This document shows, piece by piece, positions 25,169-33,815 of a DNA stretch of 51,407 bases. The first letter of the stretch is position 1. Each line of letters opens with the position of its first letter. The position numbers and the translations under genes were made by a program. The stretch comes from Candidatus Heimdallarchaeota archaeon (GTDB taxonomy: Archaea; Asgardarchaeota; Heimdallarchaeia; Heimdallarchaeales; Heimdallarchaeaceae): the NCBI GenBank assembly GCA_030603365.1, contig JAUVXV010000004.1, positions 293,569-344,975 of the forward strand. Reading direction: 5' to 3'. The notes below the pieces were generated by a model. That model was given only the letters and a program-made list of their open reading frames with translations. It ran no database searches and was not told the DNA's origin.

Positions 25169-25379
25169 TTGTATCCCAGGTATAACATGTTGAATATATT
25201 GTATTAGATGATGAGTTGTTGATTATATTCTATGAATTGGTAAAAAGGCTTACTTATATTCATTTTGTAAGATGTAATGCATATTGCTTTTGTATTATCA
25301 TCTTAGGGGTATAGAAATGAATAACATTATTGTTGCTTCTTCTATTTTCAGATATAATAATCAATAAAAAGAGATTAAC

Positions 25380-25386
25380 TATATAT
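25380..25386 (+). promoter_or_regulatory. TATA-like element before the start-less roadblock gene
   Basis: TATATAT, centred about 24 bases before the ACG at 25407. A transcript starting at normal archaeal spacing would begin almost exactly at this codon. A GAGGAG ribosome-binding motif (25395-25400) lies between, so leadered transcription from a more distal promoter is equally possible. Confidence 0.4.
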
Positions 25387-25406
25387 CATAAATAGAGGAG
25401 ATTAAG

Positions 25407-26408
25407 ACGACAAACAAAGCTGTTCAACTTGTAGCTGAAAATGCTTCAGATATTTATGGATTCTTCTTAGGAAATAAAGATGGGATAATCTACAAAGAGA
25501 GCATCTTTAAGGAAGAAAAGTGCCCCCTTGATATTCTAACTAATGTTGTCAAAGCAATCTGCTCTTTTGCTGAAGATACAAAGATTTCTGATTATGGGAC
25601 AATTGAATTATCAAAATCAAAAATTTCTTTTCGTAAAATCCAAGACATAACATATGTATTAAGTCATGGAATTGAAAAAAGGAAAGTAGCTAATAGAGTT
25701 CTTGGGTTCCTGGCTAATGAATTTGAAGATAGATCAAGAGCTAAATTCCATAGCTCAAATCCTGAACAAGTATTTTCAGGAGCCTCTGCAGTTTACAATC
25801 AAACTGTAGAAAGTTTATTTGAACCAATTTTTAAAGCACCTCAAAATAAATCCCCCGAGAAAACAAAAAGAAAACAGTATGCAAAGCTAGATTTTGATCT
25901 CGATTTTGTTGACATTCCTATAAGTTTTGATGATTTAATGTTAGATACAAAACAATCAGGACACAAAGAACAAGAAAAAGCTACAATTACAAAAAAAGAG
26001 GGAAAGAGTGAAGAACCTCTTACTAAGGATCAAATGCTCAGTGCCGTTTCTTTTAATATCCTTACTAGTATCTCAGGAATTGATCATTTAGTATTTGTAG
26101 AACACAATCAAGAAGAAGCTCAGATCTTCTTTCAAAGTGGTCACTTAGAAGAGGATTTCATTCAAAAAACTTTGAAGATTTGCGACAAATATCTGGAAAA
26201 TATAATTGAGATTATGAATGATGAAGACATAGAAAATTCAATAGAAATAACTGATAAGTATCAGATTATATTCGTTCCTCTCAATGAAAGCAATTTCATA
26301 TACGCGGTTGCAACAAAGGAAGTAGATGCTGTCTTGATGGCACCTGTTTTTGAGCGACTAGCTACAAGAATCAAAAATGTTGTTCTAGATTATAAAGAAA
26401 CAGAATAG
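25407..26408 (+). CDS. Tandem roadblock/longin-like protein with no canonical start codon
   Basis: The frame is open from 25392 (stop TAA at 25389-25391), and coding-like sequence begins at once, but no ATG, GTG or TTG occurs before 25938. The first half (DIYGFFLGNKDGIIYKES ... RKVANRVLGFLANEFED) and the second half (LTSISGIDHLVFVEHNQEE ... VDAVLMAPVFERLATRIKNVV) each show a roadblock/longin-like strand-helix pattern, joined by a charged linker around residues 140-205. GGAG at 25397-25400 is 6 bases before ACG (25407) and directly before ATT (25401), so one of these may be the start, or a start codon was lost by mutation or base-call error. Using only the ATG at 25938 would discard the whole first domain. 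GTPase-regulator roles are typical of such domains. Confidence 0.6.
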   Translation, partial: TTNKAVQLVAENASDIYGFFLGNKDGIIYKESIFKEEKCPLDILTNVVKAICSFAEDTKISDYGTIELSKSKISFRKIQDITYVLSHGIEKRKVANRVLGFLANEFEDRSRAKFHSSNPEQVFSGASAVYNQTVESLFEPIFKAPQNKSPEKTKRKQYAKLDFDLDFVDIPISFDDLMLDTKQSGHKEQEKATITKKEGKSEEPLTKDQMLSAVSFNILTSISGIDHLVFVEHNQEEAQIFFQSGHLEEDFIQKTLKICDKYLENIIEIMNDEDIENSIEITDKYQIIFVPLNESNFIYAVATKEVDAVLMAPVFERLATRIKNVVLDYKETE

Positions 26409-26432
26409 ATTACTAACAAAAATCAATCTCTT

Positions 26433-27497
26433 CTAATATTTGTTCAACATCTCAGAGTTAGATATTTTTTCACTGAACAGAAAACCCTTCCATTCAGTTT
26501 TGCAGGAGCACTTAATTTCTTCATCTAATATGTCACTGTCCTGAGTTACAGTAAATTCTTTTAGAATAGCGATAATGTCCTTATCACACGTACCACAGTT
26601 GTGTGCTCCTCTTTCGCTCCCTCCTGCAACAATATCACAGATTAATCTTAAATCTGGATATTGTTCTTTAATTTCCCTACATAAGTGCAATAAAGACCAT
26701 AACCAAGGAGTTCTATACATTTGTTTTTCGAATAATTGTGAAAGAAATGTTCCCCTATGAATACTAATTGCATTAATTGATACTGTATCAACCCCCAATT
26801 CAACAATTTTGGAAACACTTTCAAGAATATCTTGAATTGAATCATATTCAGAGAGAAATGGTGGTTTGAACAACAGATACGCTTTGATTTTCGCTCCTTT
26901 TTCTCTTGTTTTCTCTGCTGCCTTTACGAAATCATCCCAAAAGAATCCTTTATTTATAGAATTTTGAAGTATATCATCATTAGCACTTTCTAATCCAATG
27001 GCAATTTCAATTTTACTTATTTCTGTATTTTCTGCAATATTTTGTAAGACTGCATCAGTTACATATTCAGGTCTTGATTCTAGGACTATCTCTTTGATTT
27101 GGTCGTATTTCGAAGATTCTTTCAGGATTTTTTTCTGGATTTCCAAAGGCAATTCTTTTTTATCCAAAAAACTCCCACTTGTAAATAGCTTCAAAGAATA
27201 TTCCCATTCACTCTCAATAGTATCTTCAAGAATCTTTTGAAATGATTCAAGCATTATATCAAAATCAGGTTGTTGTGGATTATCATAGATATAACCACAA
27301 ATTGAACATCCCCCACTTTTTGAAAGAGCCCAAGAACATCCTCGAGTTGGAAGAATAAATACTAAAGCTTTTCCTGCACCTGAACGTAAGCGGTGATCTT
27401 CTACCCAATGAACAATTCTTCTTGAATGTTCTCTATCCTTAAGAGAATTTTCTCTTATCTCTCTAATCATCGAGGAAAATGTAGGGTTAATTTTCAT
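26433..27497 (-). CDS. raSEA: Archaeosine synthase radical SAM subunit (RaSEA)
   Basis: Works with ArcS to convert a lysine adduct of preQ0 in tRNA into archaeosine at position 15 of tRNA. The Fe-S motif is C54-x9-C64-x2-C67 (GCSWALSKSGGCSICGY), as in Elp3/MiaB-type radical SAM proteins with a long first spacer. LESRPEYVTD and IEIAIGLESAN are SAM-binding strands, and C-terminal cysteines (CGTCDKD, CSC) may bind a metal. The 354-residue length is normal. The start codon overlaps the arcS stop region by 4 bases, which fits coupled translation and strongly supports the pairing. Confidence 0.9.
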   Translation of the reverse strand: MKINPTFSSMIREIRENSLKDREHSRRIVHWVEDHRLRSGAGKALVFILPTRGCSWALSKSGGCSICGYIYDNPQQPDFDIMLESFQKILEDTIESEWEYSLKLFTSGSFLDKKELPLEIQKKILKESSKYDQIKEIVLESRPEYVTDAVLQNIAENTEISKIEIAIGLESANDDILQNSINKGFFWDDFVKAAEKTREKGAKIKAYLLFKPPFLSEYDSIQDILESVSKIVELGVDTVSINAISIHRGTFLSQLFEKQMYRTPWLWSLLHLCREIKEQYPDLRLICDIVAGGSERGAHNCGTCDKDIIAILKEFTVTQDSDILDEEIKCSCKTEWKGFLFSEKISNSEMLNKY

Positions 27498-29395
27498 TTT
27501 CTCACCTTCAATTTCTTCCTGACTTCTGCTAGACTACCAGAAGTCATCTTATTCATATCTATACCCGAAACTAGGGCTTTAGCAGTCGCAATGACCTTGT
27601 TTTCATGAACGATAAAAATCTCATCATTTGGAAGAATGGTTGTATCTGCATTTATGCATCCGGGAGCATAGATGTTGCTTCCTAATACTTGGTCAACTCC
27701 AAATTCTAGTTTATTTAGAGTTTTATCAAGAATTTCTTGAGCTATTTTTGGCAGAATAGAAAGGTATCCTGTTTCAGATGAAAGACTAGCAATTTGTTCT
27801 CCTCCTCTAAATATTTGCAAATGTCTGGGATACTTACCTTTAACCTTAATGTCTTTTGAAAAAAGAATACTTCCTGTACCTTGACCATACTGAAAATCAG
27901 CTGTAAACTGTAGTCTTCTAATTTTGGAAGACAGAATTTTATCCTTTTCTATTGTCTGATTTTCAATAAGATTGTAAAGAGTATCAGTTAGATTGTTTAA
28001 GGAATTTGGATTAGTTGGCGGATTCTCTGAGGAAGTGTCTATAATCTCAAATGAAGTTTCTTTTCTTACGATGTCAACAATATGCTGATAGCCATGCCCA
28101 TGCATATGATTTACTATCTTTATATCCTTAGGATAATGAGATAAAACATCCAACAGTAATCTTGAAGTAAGTTCTATTTCTTCATCCGACCAAACACCAG
28201 CTACGGGTATATCATAAAATCTTGCAGGATAAATACTCTCAAGTTCTCTTGGAACAACAGATAAAGGAGAAGTTACTATAATTTCAGATAATGTGTGGAA
28301 AACTTGTTTTCCAGCTTTCTTAATAGCACCACGAAATAACATGTGAGAACGTGAAAAAGAATAGGGTTTTTTTGCTGAACAAGGTAACAATAAAATAATT
28401 TTATCTTTTAAACTTGGCTTATATCTAGTTCTTATTCTCTCCCTATATTCTGAAATTACTGGATTATGGAGTGATTCTTCACCTATACATTTTATCTTTG
28501 TTGAAGAGATGATTGGCGTTCTATTTCTGAATACTTTGCTATATTTCTTATCAAGGTGCTTTAATGAGGCGGCAAAAGTTACTGATTTATGTATATCCTG
28601 TTCTACTAATTCCCTTAATGTCCCTTCTTCTAGAGCATACTTTACTTTAGCAATTTCATTCTTCATCATTAACTCATTATGACCTTGTATATCCTTTGGA
28701 TCTTGGGAACAATACTGGCAGTAACATTTAGGATACTTGTCTAGGGGATATAACCTGTCTCCCAGAATGAAATATCCATTTTCAGATGTATAATAGGAAA
28801 GAGAGTTATCAAAAAAATCAATCCCCATGTAAATTAGAAAAGAATAATTTGAAGGAGCTATGGGACCTGGGAGATAAATAGCAATATCTGGAGAGATTTT
28901 TTCCTTAAGATTAACCAATACTTCTGATAGTTTTCGTTGGTTGTTGAATATTTTATCTAACCCAATTAAAGCAATAAGAGACATATCGGTTTTTAGAACC
29001 GAGTCAAAAGATTCTGATTCAATGAAATCTATAGGTAAAAAGTAGATTTGTTTATGTATATCTTGTAAAGACAGAAAATTCTCAACATAAGTATTGTAAT
29101 CTGCTTTAGACAGTTCATCATCAATAGATGAAGAATAAAAAGGTTGTAAGGAGTAAAGGAAAGAAGTAGCTAAAGCTCTTTCTTTCTTCTCTTCAGGAAT
29201 ATTCCAATGCAAATTCAAGATTTTGTCAGTATTAGAATAGCTGGGGGGTAGAGAGATATCAAAGAAAGCAGCATAATCATCTGAATTACTTGACTTTTCG
29301 ATGTCAATAATACCTGGTGACAAATGAGTTCTGGTTCTTGTCTCAGCTAATATTCTAGCTAGACCATACTGTGATAGTGGTTGGAAGAATCTCAA
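27494..29395 (-). CDS. arcS: Archaeosine synthase subunit alpha (ArcS, TgtA2)
   Basis: Adds lysine to preQ0-tRNA, the step before RaSEA. The N-terminal TGT-like domain retains a cysteine cluster (CYCQYCSQD near residue 225-235). The central ArcS domain has the motif LLPCSAKKPYSFSRSHMLFRGAI (about 335-360 in pieces) and SIYPARFYDIPVAGVWSDEE. The C-terminal PUA domain (FGVDQVLGSNIYAPGCINAD ... IFIVHENKVIATAKA) binds the tRNA 3' end. The 633-residue length is normal. The start is TTG with GGTG upstream; the first residues MRFFQPLSQYGLARI fit the family. Overlaps the raSEA start by 4 bases. Confidence 0.9.
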   Translation of the reverse strand: MRFFQPLSQYGLARILAETRTRTHLSPGIIDIEKSSNSDDYAAFFDISLPPSYSNTDKILNLHWNIPEEKKERALATSFLYSLQPFYSSSIDDELSKADYNTYVENFLSLQDIHKQIYFLPIDFIESESFDSVLKTDMSLIALIGLDKIFNNQRKLSEVLVNLKEKISPDIAIYLPGPIAPSNYSFLIYMGIDFFDNSLSYYTSENGYFILGDRLYPLDKYPKCYCQYCSQDPKDIQGHNELMMKNEIAKVKYALEEGTLRELVEQDIHKSVTFAASLKHLDKKYSKVFRNRTPIISSTKIKCIGEESLHNPVISEYRERIRTRYKPSLKDKIILLLPCSAKKPYSFSRSHMLFRGAIKKAGKQVFHTLSEIIVTSPLSVVPRELESIYPARFYDIPVAGVWSDEEIELTSRLLLDVLSHYPKDIKIVNHMHGHGYQHIVDIVRKETSFEIIDTSSENPPTNPNSLNNLTDTLYNLIENQTIEKDKILSSKIRRLQFTADFQYGQGTGSILFSKDIKVKGKYPRHLQIFRGGEQIASLSSETGYLSILPKIAQEILDKTLNKLEFGVDQVLGSNIYAPGCINADTTILPNDEIFIVHENKVIATAKALVSGIDMNKMTSGSLAEVRKKLKVRK

Positions 29396-29582
29396 TTTTA
29401 CACCAGTTTAGTTTGTATGCAAGGATAAAAAAATAGAATAAAAAGAATCTGGTACATAAGAAAAATAACAGTTTGTTTAAGATAAGGTGAGAAGAATTTT
29501 GTAGATTTTAGCTAGCGGTACTTTCAGGAATTGGAAAGAGATAAACTAAAAAAGAGATTAAAGGTCGTTAGAATGACTGCAA

Positions 29583-30731
29583 ATGATTGATTATATGCTT
29601 CAAGAAATAAACGAACAACCAGTTTACTTGCAGAATTTAATAAAAGAAAGCAAGGATCAAATACATGAAAAAGTAAACAATCTGAGAGAAAAAAAAGATA
29701 TCCAAAGAATAGTATTAACTGGGTGTGGAGATTCATTGTGTGCAGCTCTGACCAGTGAAGCAGCATTTAACAAGAATGGTTATTCCACGTTTGCTTTTCC
29801 TCCTATGGAACTTTCTAGATATAGATATAAATTTCATGATTTACTTGATGAAAAAACATTACTGGTTCCCATTTCAGTAAGTGGAAAAACACCAAGGATA
29901 ATTGAAGCAATAAATGCAGCGAGGAGTAAAAATAGTTCAATACTTTCGATAACAAATAATCCTGAAAGCAAAGTAGCCCTTATTTCAGATGATTTTGTTT
30001 ATGCAAAGTCGTCACAGGTTGAATCTTTGAAAACAAGTTCATATGATGGAGAAATAAGTAGTAAGTATGTGGGATATGAGCATGATGTACCTCAAACAAA
30101 GAGTTATACAGCTGTGCAAATGGCTTTGTTATTATTAGCAAAAAGTTTTGAAAAAGACCCAGATTATTCAGAATTATTAGCTATTCCTGATTCGATTAGA
30201 AAAATAGTAAGTAACTCACTAATAAAAGAACTAGGGATAGAATCTTGTGATGCTTCAAGACATATTTTTTCAGCATCTGGACCTAATTATGGAAATGCTC
30301 TTTTCGGAGAATTCAAGATGTATGAATTCTCTCTTCCTGGCTTTAGTAAAGAAATAGAGGAATACTGTCATACTGCTTATTTCATAACAGAAGAAAATAC
30401 TCCAGTTATGTTCATAGCACCAGAAGGTGAATCTCTTTTAAGGGTATCAGAAATAGCCCCAGTACTTCACACTATTATCAAAGCAAATTCAATTGTTTTA
30501 TCAAATAAGTCCCCAACCTTTGAACATGGGATGTGGATTGACATACCATATTATGGGTCAGAGGAATATTCAATAATTCCATATGGTGTGGTTGCGCCAC
30601 TATTTGCTTATTGGGTTGCGAAAAAAAAGGGTTTGAATGTAAATACATTCAGGGGAGGAATAGAACAAGAAAAATATACAGAAGGCGCATATTATACAAT
30701 AAGAAGAAGCAAAATAAAAGAAGATTATTAG
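29583..30731 (+). CDS. SIS-domain sugar-phosphate isomerase-like protein
   Basis: Two SIS domains (about residues 25-175 and 195-350), as in the isomerase half of GlmS and in AgaS-like deaminase/isomerases. VLTGCGDSLCAALTSEAA and VPISVSGKTPRIIEAI are the phosphosugar-binding Ser/Gly loops; the second domain has SASGPNYGNALFGEFKMYEF. No glutamine amidotransferase domain is present, so it is not GlmS itself. Substrate is unknown, but an amino-sugar phosphate is likely. The 3' end overlaps the convergent DUF6544 gene by 4 bases. Confidence 0.8.
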   Translation: MIDYMLQEINEQPVYLQNLIKESKDQIHEKVNNLREKKDIQRIVLTGCGDSLCAALTSEAAFNKNGYSTFAFPPMELSRYRYKFHDLLDEKTLLVPISVSGKTPRIIEAINAARSKNSSILSITNNPESKVALISDDFVYAKSSQVESLKTSSYDGEISSKYVGYEHDVPQTKSYTAVQMALLLLAKSFEKDPDYSELLAIPDSIRKIVSNSLIKELGIESCDASRHIFSASGPNYGNALFGEFKMYEFSLPGFSKEIEEYCHTAYFITEENTPVMFIAPEGESLLRVSEIAPVLHTIIKANSIVLSNKSPTFEHGMWIDIPYYGSEEYSIIPYGVVAPLFAYWVAKKKGLNVNTFRGGIEQEKYTEGAYYTIRRSKIKEDY

Positions 30732-31480
30732 GGATTGTTAAATTCTATACTTTCAACTTTAAATCTCACATATTCGAAATCTTCCTCAGGGAGATACCAT
30801 ATGCCAACAAAATATGTTGGAACTCTAAAGCTTCCAAAATCCTGATAATTCTCATAATAGCCTCCCCATTTGTCAATAGATGATTCCGATCTAGTTAATC
30901 TAGCTCTCTCAGCTTCAAAACTAATAATTTCTCCTTTTTCATTGAAAGTGAAAATTCCCTCTGCTTTTAGTCCTTCATCTTCAATGAAGATTCGAGCAGA
31001 AGTAGAATCAATTTCCTCCCATCTAATGTAATTAGCCGTAAGAAAAACAGAGGGGAATAATGGCATTTCAGAGATGAATCTAAGAAGAGATGCTTTATCC
31101 ATATCAGGACCTGTATCTTTCCCCATTGGAATAATTTTGTTGAGTCTAATCTTGACTTCTCCTTTCCCTTTATAATAGAAATCTCTAGCAGTTATTACTA
31201 AAATAGGTAAAGGTTTGATTTTTCCTTTCCAGAAGAACGCAGGTTTTTCGGATAAATAATGATAAAAACCCTTGATGGAAAACCAAGGTTGTTTTGGATC
31301 TGTTCGAAATTCACCACTATGTAATAACCTAGCGTAATATATTGGTTCAATACCTTCTTTCAGAACAAGACGAAGATATTTTTGAACAATCTCAGGAAAA
31401 GTATCTAATTTTTCAAAAGAAGTTGGTTCTCTCTCTTTTTGAGAGGAGATTAAAGCATCATTAAGGATTTCTTTCTTCAT
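30728..31480 (-). CDS. DUF6544 family protein
   Basis: About 250 residues with the family pattern: PEIVQKYLRLVLKEGIEPIYY near the start, LLHSGEFRTDPKQPWFSIKG, and FSWxxD-like internal strands ending TYFVGIWYLPEEDFEYVRFKVESIEF. DUF6544 proteins (formerly DUF6920) are beta-rich and of unknown function, found in bacteria and archaea. No transmembrane or signal segment. The ATG at 31480 is preferred to the in-frame TTG at 31489. A tRNA-Lys gene lies upstream on the same strand. Confidence 0.68.
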   Translation of the reverse strand: MKKEILNDALISSQKEREPTSFEKLDTFPEIVQKYLRLVLKEGIEPIYYARLLHSGEFRTDPKQPWFSIKGFYHYLSEKPAFFWKGKIKPLPILVITARDFYYKGKGEVKIRLNKIIPMGKDTGPDMDKASLLRFISEMPLFPSVFLTANYIRWEEIDSTSARIFIEDEGLKAEGIFTFNEKGEIISFEAERARLTRSESSIDKWGGYYENYQDFGSFRVPTYFVGIWYLPEEDFEYVRFKVESIEFNNP

Positions 31481-31533
31481 TGATATCAAGTCTGAATCTA
31501 GTGAAATAGATTTTTCACGAGAATATAGATTGG

Positions 31534-31607
31534 CGGGCTTGGCCGGATTTGAACCGGCGACCCTCAGGTTAAAAGCCTGCTGCTCTGCCTAGCTGAGCTA
31601 CAAGCCC
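31534..31607 (-). tRNA. tRNA-Lys(TTT)
   Basis: Acceptor GGGCTTG/CAAGCCC, D-arm GCTC...GAGC, anticodon loop CTTTTAA giving anticodon TTT, and T-arm GCCGG-TTCAAAT-CCGGC. The base pair 27-43 is a G-A mismatch. Discriminator G, with CCA encoded at 31531-31533. No intron. A TATA-like TTTATTAAA lies about 30 bases upstream on the minus strand. Confidence 0.95.
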
Positions 31608-31701
31608 GTTACGTTTCCTCTGTTTCTGCTCTTTTAATAAAACTTTCGTTTTACATCAAATTATTACAAAGTTATTACTTGTTTATGTTGTTATCGAAAA
31701 T

Positions 31702-32277
31702 TCAGATGAATTGTATCATCTTTGCTTTTGTTAGTATAACTCTTTTCCTCGTACCTGGCGCATTCAATAGATGCCAAACTGTGTATTGTTCTTCATACGG
31801 ATAGGTAGCAGAAATACCGTCAACAGGAACAATTATTTCTAATTTTCTTTTAGCTGCTCCAGTAGCTGTATGTAGAACTGCTCCGTTTGCAGAAGTTCCA
31901 ACAATTATTACCGTTTTAATCTTATGCTCTTTCAAGAGATCCTCTAAATTTGTTTGATAAAATTTATCCACACCAGCTTTTACAATCTGTTCATCTCTTC
32001 GCGGAAGTACCTCTCTTCTCACGTCAGCTTTAGAAGCTGCACTTGTCAAAGTGTAAATAACTAGCATCTCACTTTTTCTCGATTTTTCTAACAACATCTG
32101 AACATTATGTAATGTTTTGACACATCTAGGTCTTCTATCTTGATTGCAATTTTGATTCTGAATATCAAGAACAAGTAAAGCTGTTTCCCTTAGTTTCAGT
32201 TTTACTTCCGTCAATTCTGGAACAGCTGGAGCCTTAACTCTCTCCCATTGTTCGATGATGGTCTCTTCTTTAGCCAT
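31702..32277 (-). CDS. Isochorismatase-fold protein lacking the catalytic cysteine
   Basis: Fold of cysteine hydrolases (nicotinamidase, isochorismatase, ureidoacrylate hydrolase). D38 (LLVLDIQNQ) and K105 (AGVDKFYQT) of the Asp-Lys-Cys triad are present, but where the family normally has Cys (as in VGIxTDxCVLHTA) this protein has VGTSANGAVLHTA, with Ala at 133. The cis-peptide region is otherwise conserved. It is therefore either a non-Cys isochorismatase-type enzyme or a non-catalytic relative; true isochorismatases also lack this Cys. The ATG at 32277 is chosen because a TATA-like ATATAAAA lies 21-28 bases upstream (32298-32305), suggesting a leaderless transcript. Confidence 0.8.
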   Translation of the reverse strand: MAKEETIIEQWERVKAPAVPELTEVKLKLRETALLVLDIQNQNCNQDRRPRCVKTLHNVQMLLEKSRKSEMLVIYTLTSAASKADVRREVLPRRDEQIVKAGVDKFYQTNLEDLLKEHKIKTVIIVGTSANGAVLHTATGAAKRKLEIIVPVDGISATYPYEEQYTVWHLLNAPGTRKRVILTKAKMIQFI

Positions 32278-32297
32278 AACTTTGGTTTCGCATAGCA

Positions 32298-32305
32298 ATA
32301 TAAAA
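32298..32305 (-). promoter_or_regulatory. TATA element of the isochorismatase-fold gene
   Basis: TTTTATAT on the minus strand, centred about 24 bases from the ATG at 32277; spacing fits leaderless transcription and decides the start over an in-frame TTG at 32298, which would lie inside the TATA box. Confidence 0.5.
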
Positions 32306-32405
32306 TAGTATCTAATTGCTTTGACGCCCTACCTCTCGATGTCTTATTGAAAAGCTTAAGTAGCTTCCCTTTTTTATGTAGGGTAACGCAAAATTGGTGC
32401 TAACA

Positions 32406-33098
32406 ATGGATATATTTAGCCTCTCAAGTCGAGAAATCTCTCTTTTAATATACCTTGCTCAGAATAGAGCAGCTGAGAAAGAAATAGAGATAACTACAAC
32501 TCAACTTGCAAATTTCTTTAAGATTTCACAGCAAACCGCATCACGTTGTCTTCTGAAATTGAATGAAATGCGAATTGTAACTTGGAAATCTTCACCAAAA
32601 GGATCCTTAGTTATGTTAACTTCTCAAGGAACACACATTTTAGATCAACTTCGTTTTGAATTAGAAAAAGCCTTACATCCTGACTTAACATTTATTGAAC
32701 TGAAAGGAACTGTTTTTTCAGGTAGAGGAGAGGGAAAATACTATGTATCAAGGCCAGCTTATATGAAATCCTTTCAATCCCAGTTGGGATATAAACCATA
32801 TCATGGAACTTTAAATGTTAGAATTGGAAATAATTACATTGATCATCTGGATTTAATTAGAGGTTCATGGCCAGTAATAATCCCTGGTTTTGAGAGTGAA
32901 GAAAGGCCTTTCGATGATGTTTTGTGTTATCCTCTGAAAGTCATAGGTCTTGAAGACAAAGTTGCTGGTATAATTCCGCGCAGAACGCATTATGGTGCAA
33001 ATGTTCTGGAATTGATTAGCAAAGTTTGTATAAGAGATATACTGAATCTAGCAGATGGTGATGAAATAGTAATTGAATTCCCTTTAACACATGATTAA
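32406..33098 (+). CDS. ribK: CTP-dependent riboflavin kinase with N-terminal winged helix
   Basis: Phosphorylates riboflavin to FMN using CTP, the archaeal solution. Residues about 1-85 are a MarR-like winged helix (TTQLANFFKISQQTASRCLLKLNEM). The kinase domain begins at about 95: GTVFSGRGEGKYYVSRPAY, LGYKPYHGTLNVRIG and PRRTHYGANVLELIS are diagnostic. The ATG at 32406 is preferred to TTG 32394 or GTG 32397, as GGTG precedes it by 6 bases. It is 14 bases upstream of ribL, so the two consecutive steps of FAD synthesis form an operon. The winged helix may allow flavin-dependent autoregulation. Confidence 0.92.
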   Translation: MDIFSLSSREISLLIYLAQNRAAEKEIEITTTQLANFFKISQQTASRCLLKLNEMRIVTWKSSPKGSLVMLTSQGTHILDQLRFELEKALHPDLTFIELKGTVFSGRGEGKYYVSRPAYMKSFQSQLGYKPYHGTLNVRIGNNYIDHLDLIRGSWPVIIPGFESEERPFDDVLCYPLKVIGLEDKVAGIIPRRTHYGANVLELISKVCIRDILNLADGDEIVIEFPLTHD

Positions 33099-33112
33099 GG
33101 AAATGAGTAACC

Positions 33113-33751
33113 ATGGTAGGAATTGAAGAGAAAAGGATAATTAGACAAATTTATGTTAATAATCTTACAGGACTTACATCTGATCTCTCAGTTCTAACTA
33201 GGCAATTAGAAATGTCTGCAAATCTTCTAGAATCATTCATTTCTTCTTTAATAACAAAGGATTCCTTGACTATTGATTCAGAAAAAAAAATCCTTTTGAC
33301 TCAATTGGGGAGAAAACAAATTTCTGTAGTACTGACTGGTGGAACGTATGATATAATCCACATAGGTCATCTGTTTACATTAGAACAAGCGAGATTCTTA
33401 GGTGATGCACTAGTTGTTATTTTAGCTACCGATAAGAATGTAGAGCGACTAAAGAAACACCCACCTAACAATTCTTTAGATGATAGAGCTAAAGTTCTAG
33501 AAAATGTGAAAAGTGTGGATGCTGTAGTAAAAGGGAGTGAAACAGATTTTATAAGCACTGTTGATCTTATCCATCCAGATATTATTGCACTTGGTTATGA
33601 TCAAGCTGAAGAAGAAAAAACATTGTATAGCAGCATCTCAACTAGAGGACATTCTCATGTTAAAATCATTAGATTGAAGAAGTATGTCCCAGGAAAATCT
33701 ACCTCTAAAATCGTGCAAGATATAATTAATCATAATTATCGTAAGAAATGA
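33113..33751 (+). CDS. ribL: FAD synthetase RibL with N-terminal helical/winged-helix-like extension
   Basis: Adenylates FMN to FAD. The nucleotidyltransferase core holds the HIGH motif at 83-86 in GGTYDIIHIGHL, LATDKNVERLKKHPP and the C-terminal LGYDQ and GKSTSKIVQDI (STSxI-like) motif. Archaeal RibL is usually about 150 residues; here an extra N-terminal 70 residues (IIRQIYVNNLTGLTSDLSVLT ... KKILLTQLGRKQI) look like a winged helix, matching the architecture of the neighbouring RibK. It is in the same transcript as ribK. Confidence 0.85.
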   Translation: MVGIEEKRIIRQIYVNNLTGLTSDLSVLTRQLEMSANLLESFISSLITKDSLTIDSEKKILLTQLGRKQISVVLTGGTYDIIHIGHLFTLEQARFLGDALVVILATDKNVERLKKHPPNNSLDDRAKVLENVKSVDAVVKGSETDFISTVDLIHPDIIALGYDQAEEEKTLYSSISTRGHSHVKIIRLKKYVPGKSTSKIVQDIINHNYRKK

Positions 33752-33815
33752 ATTTTCTTGTATTTCGAATCAATTTTGAGAAACTTTCTTATTCTTTCTG
33801 GATTATCTTCCTTGT

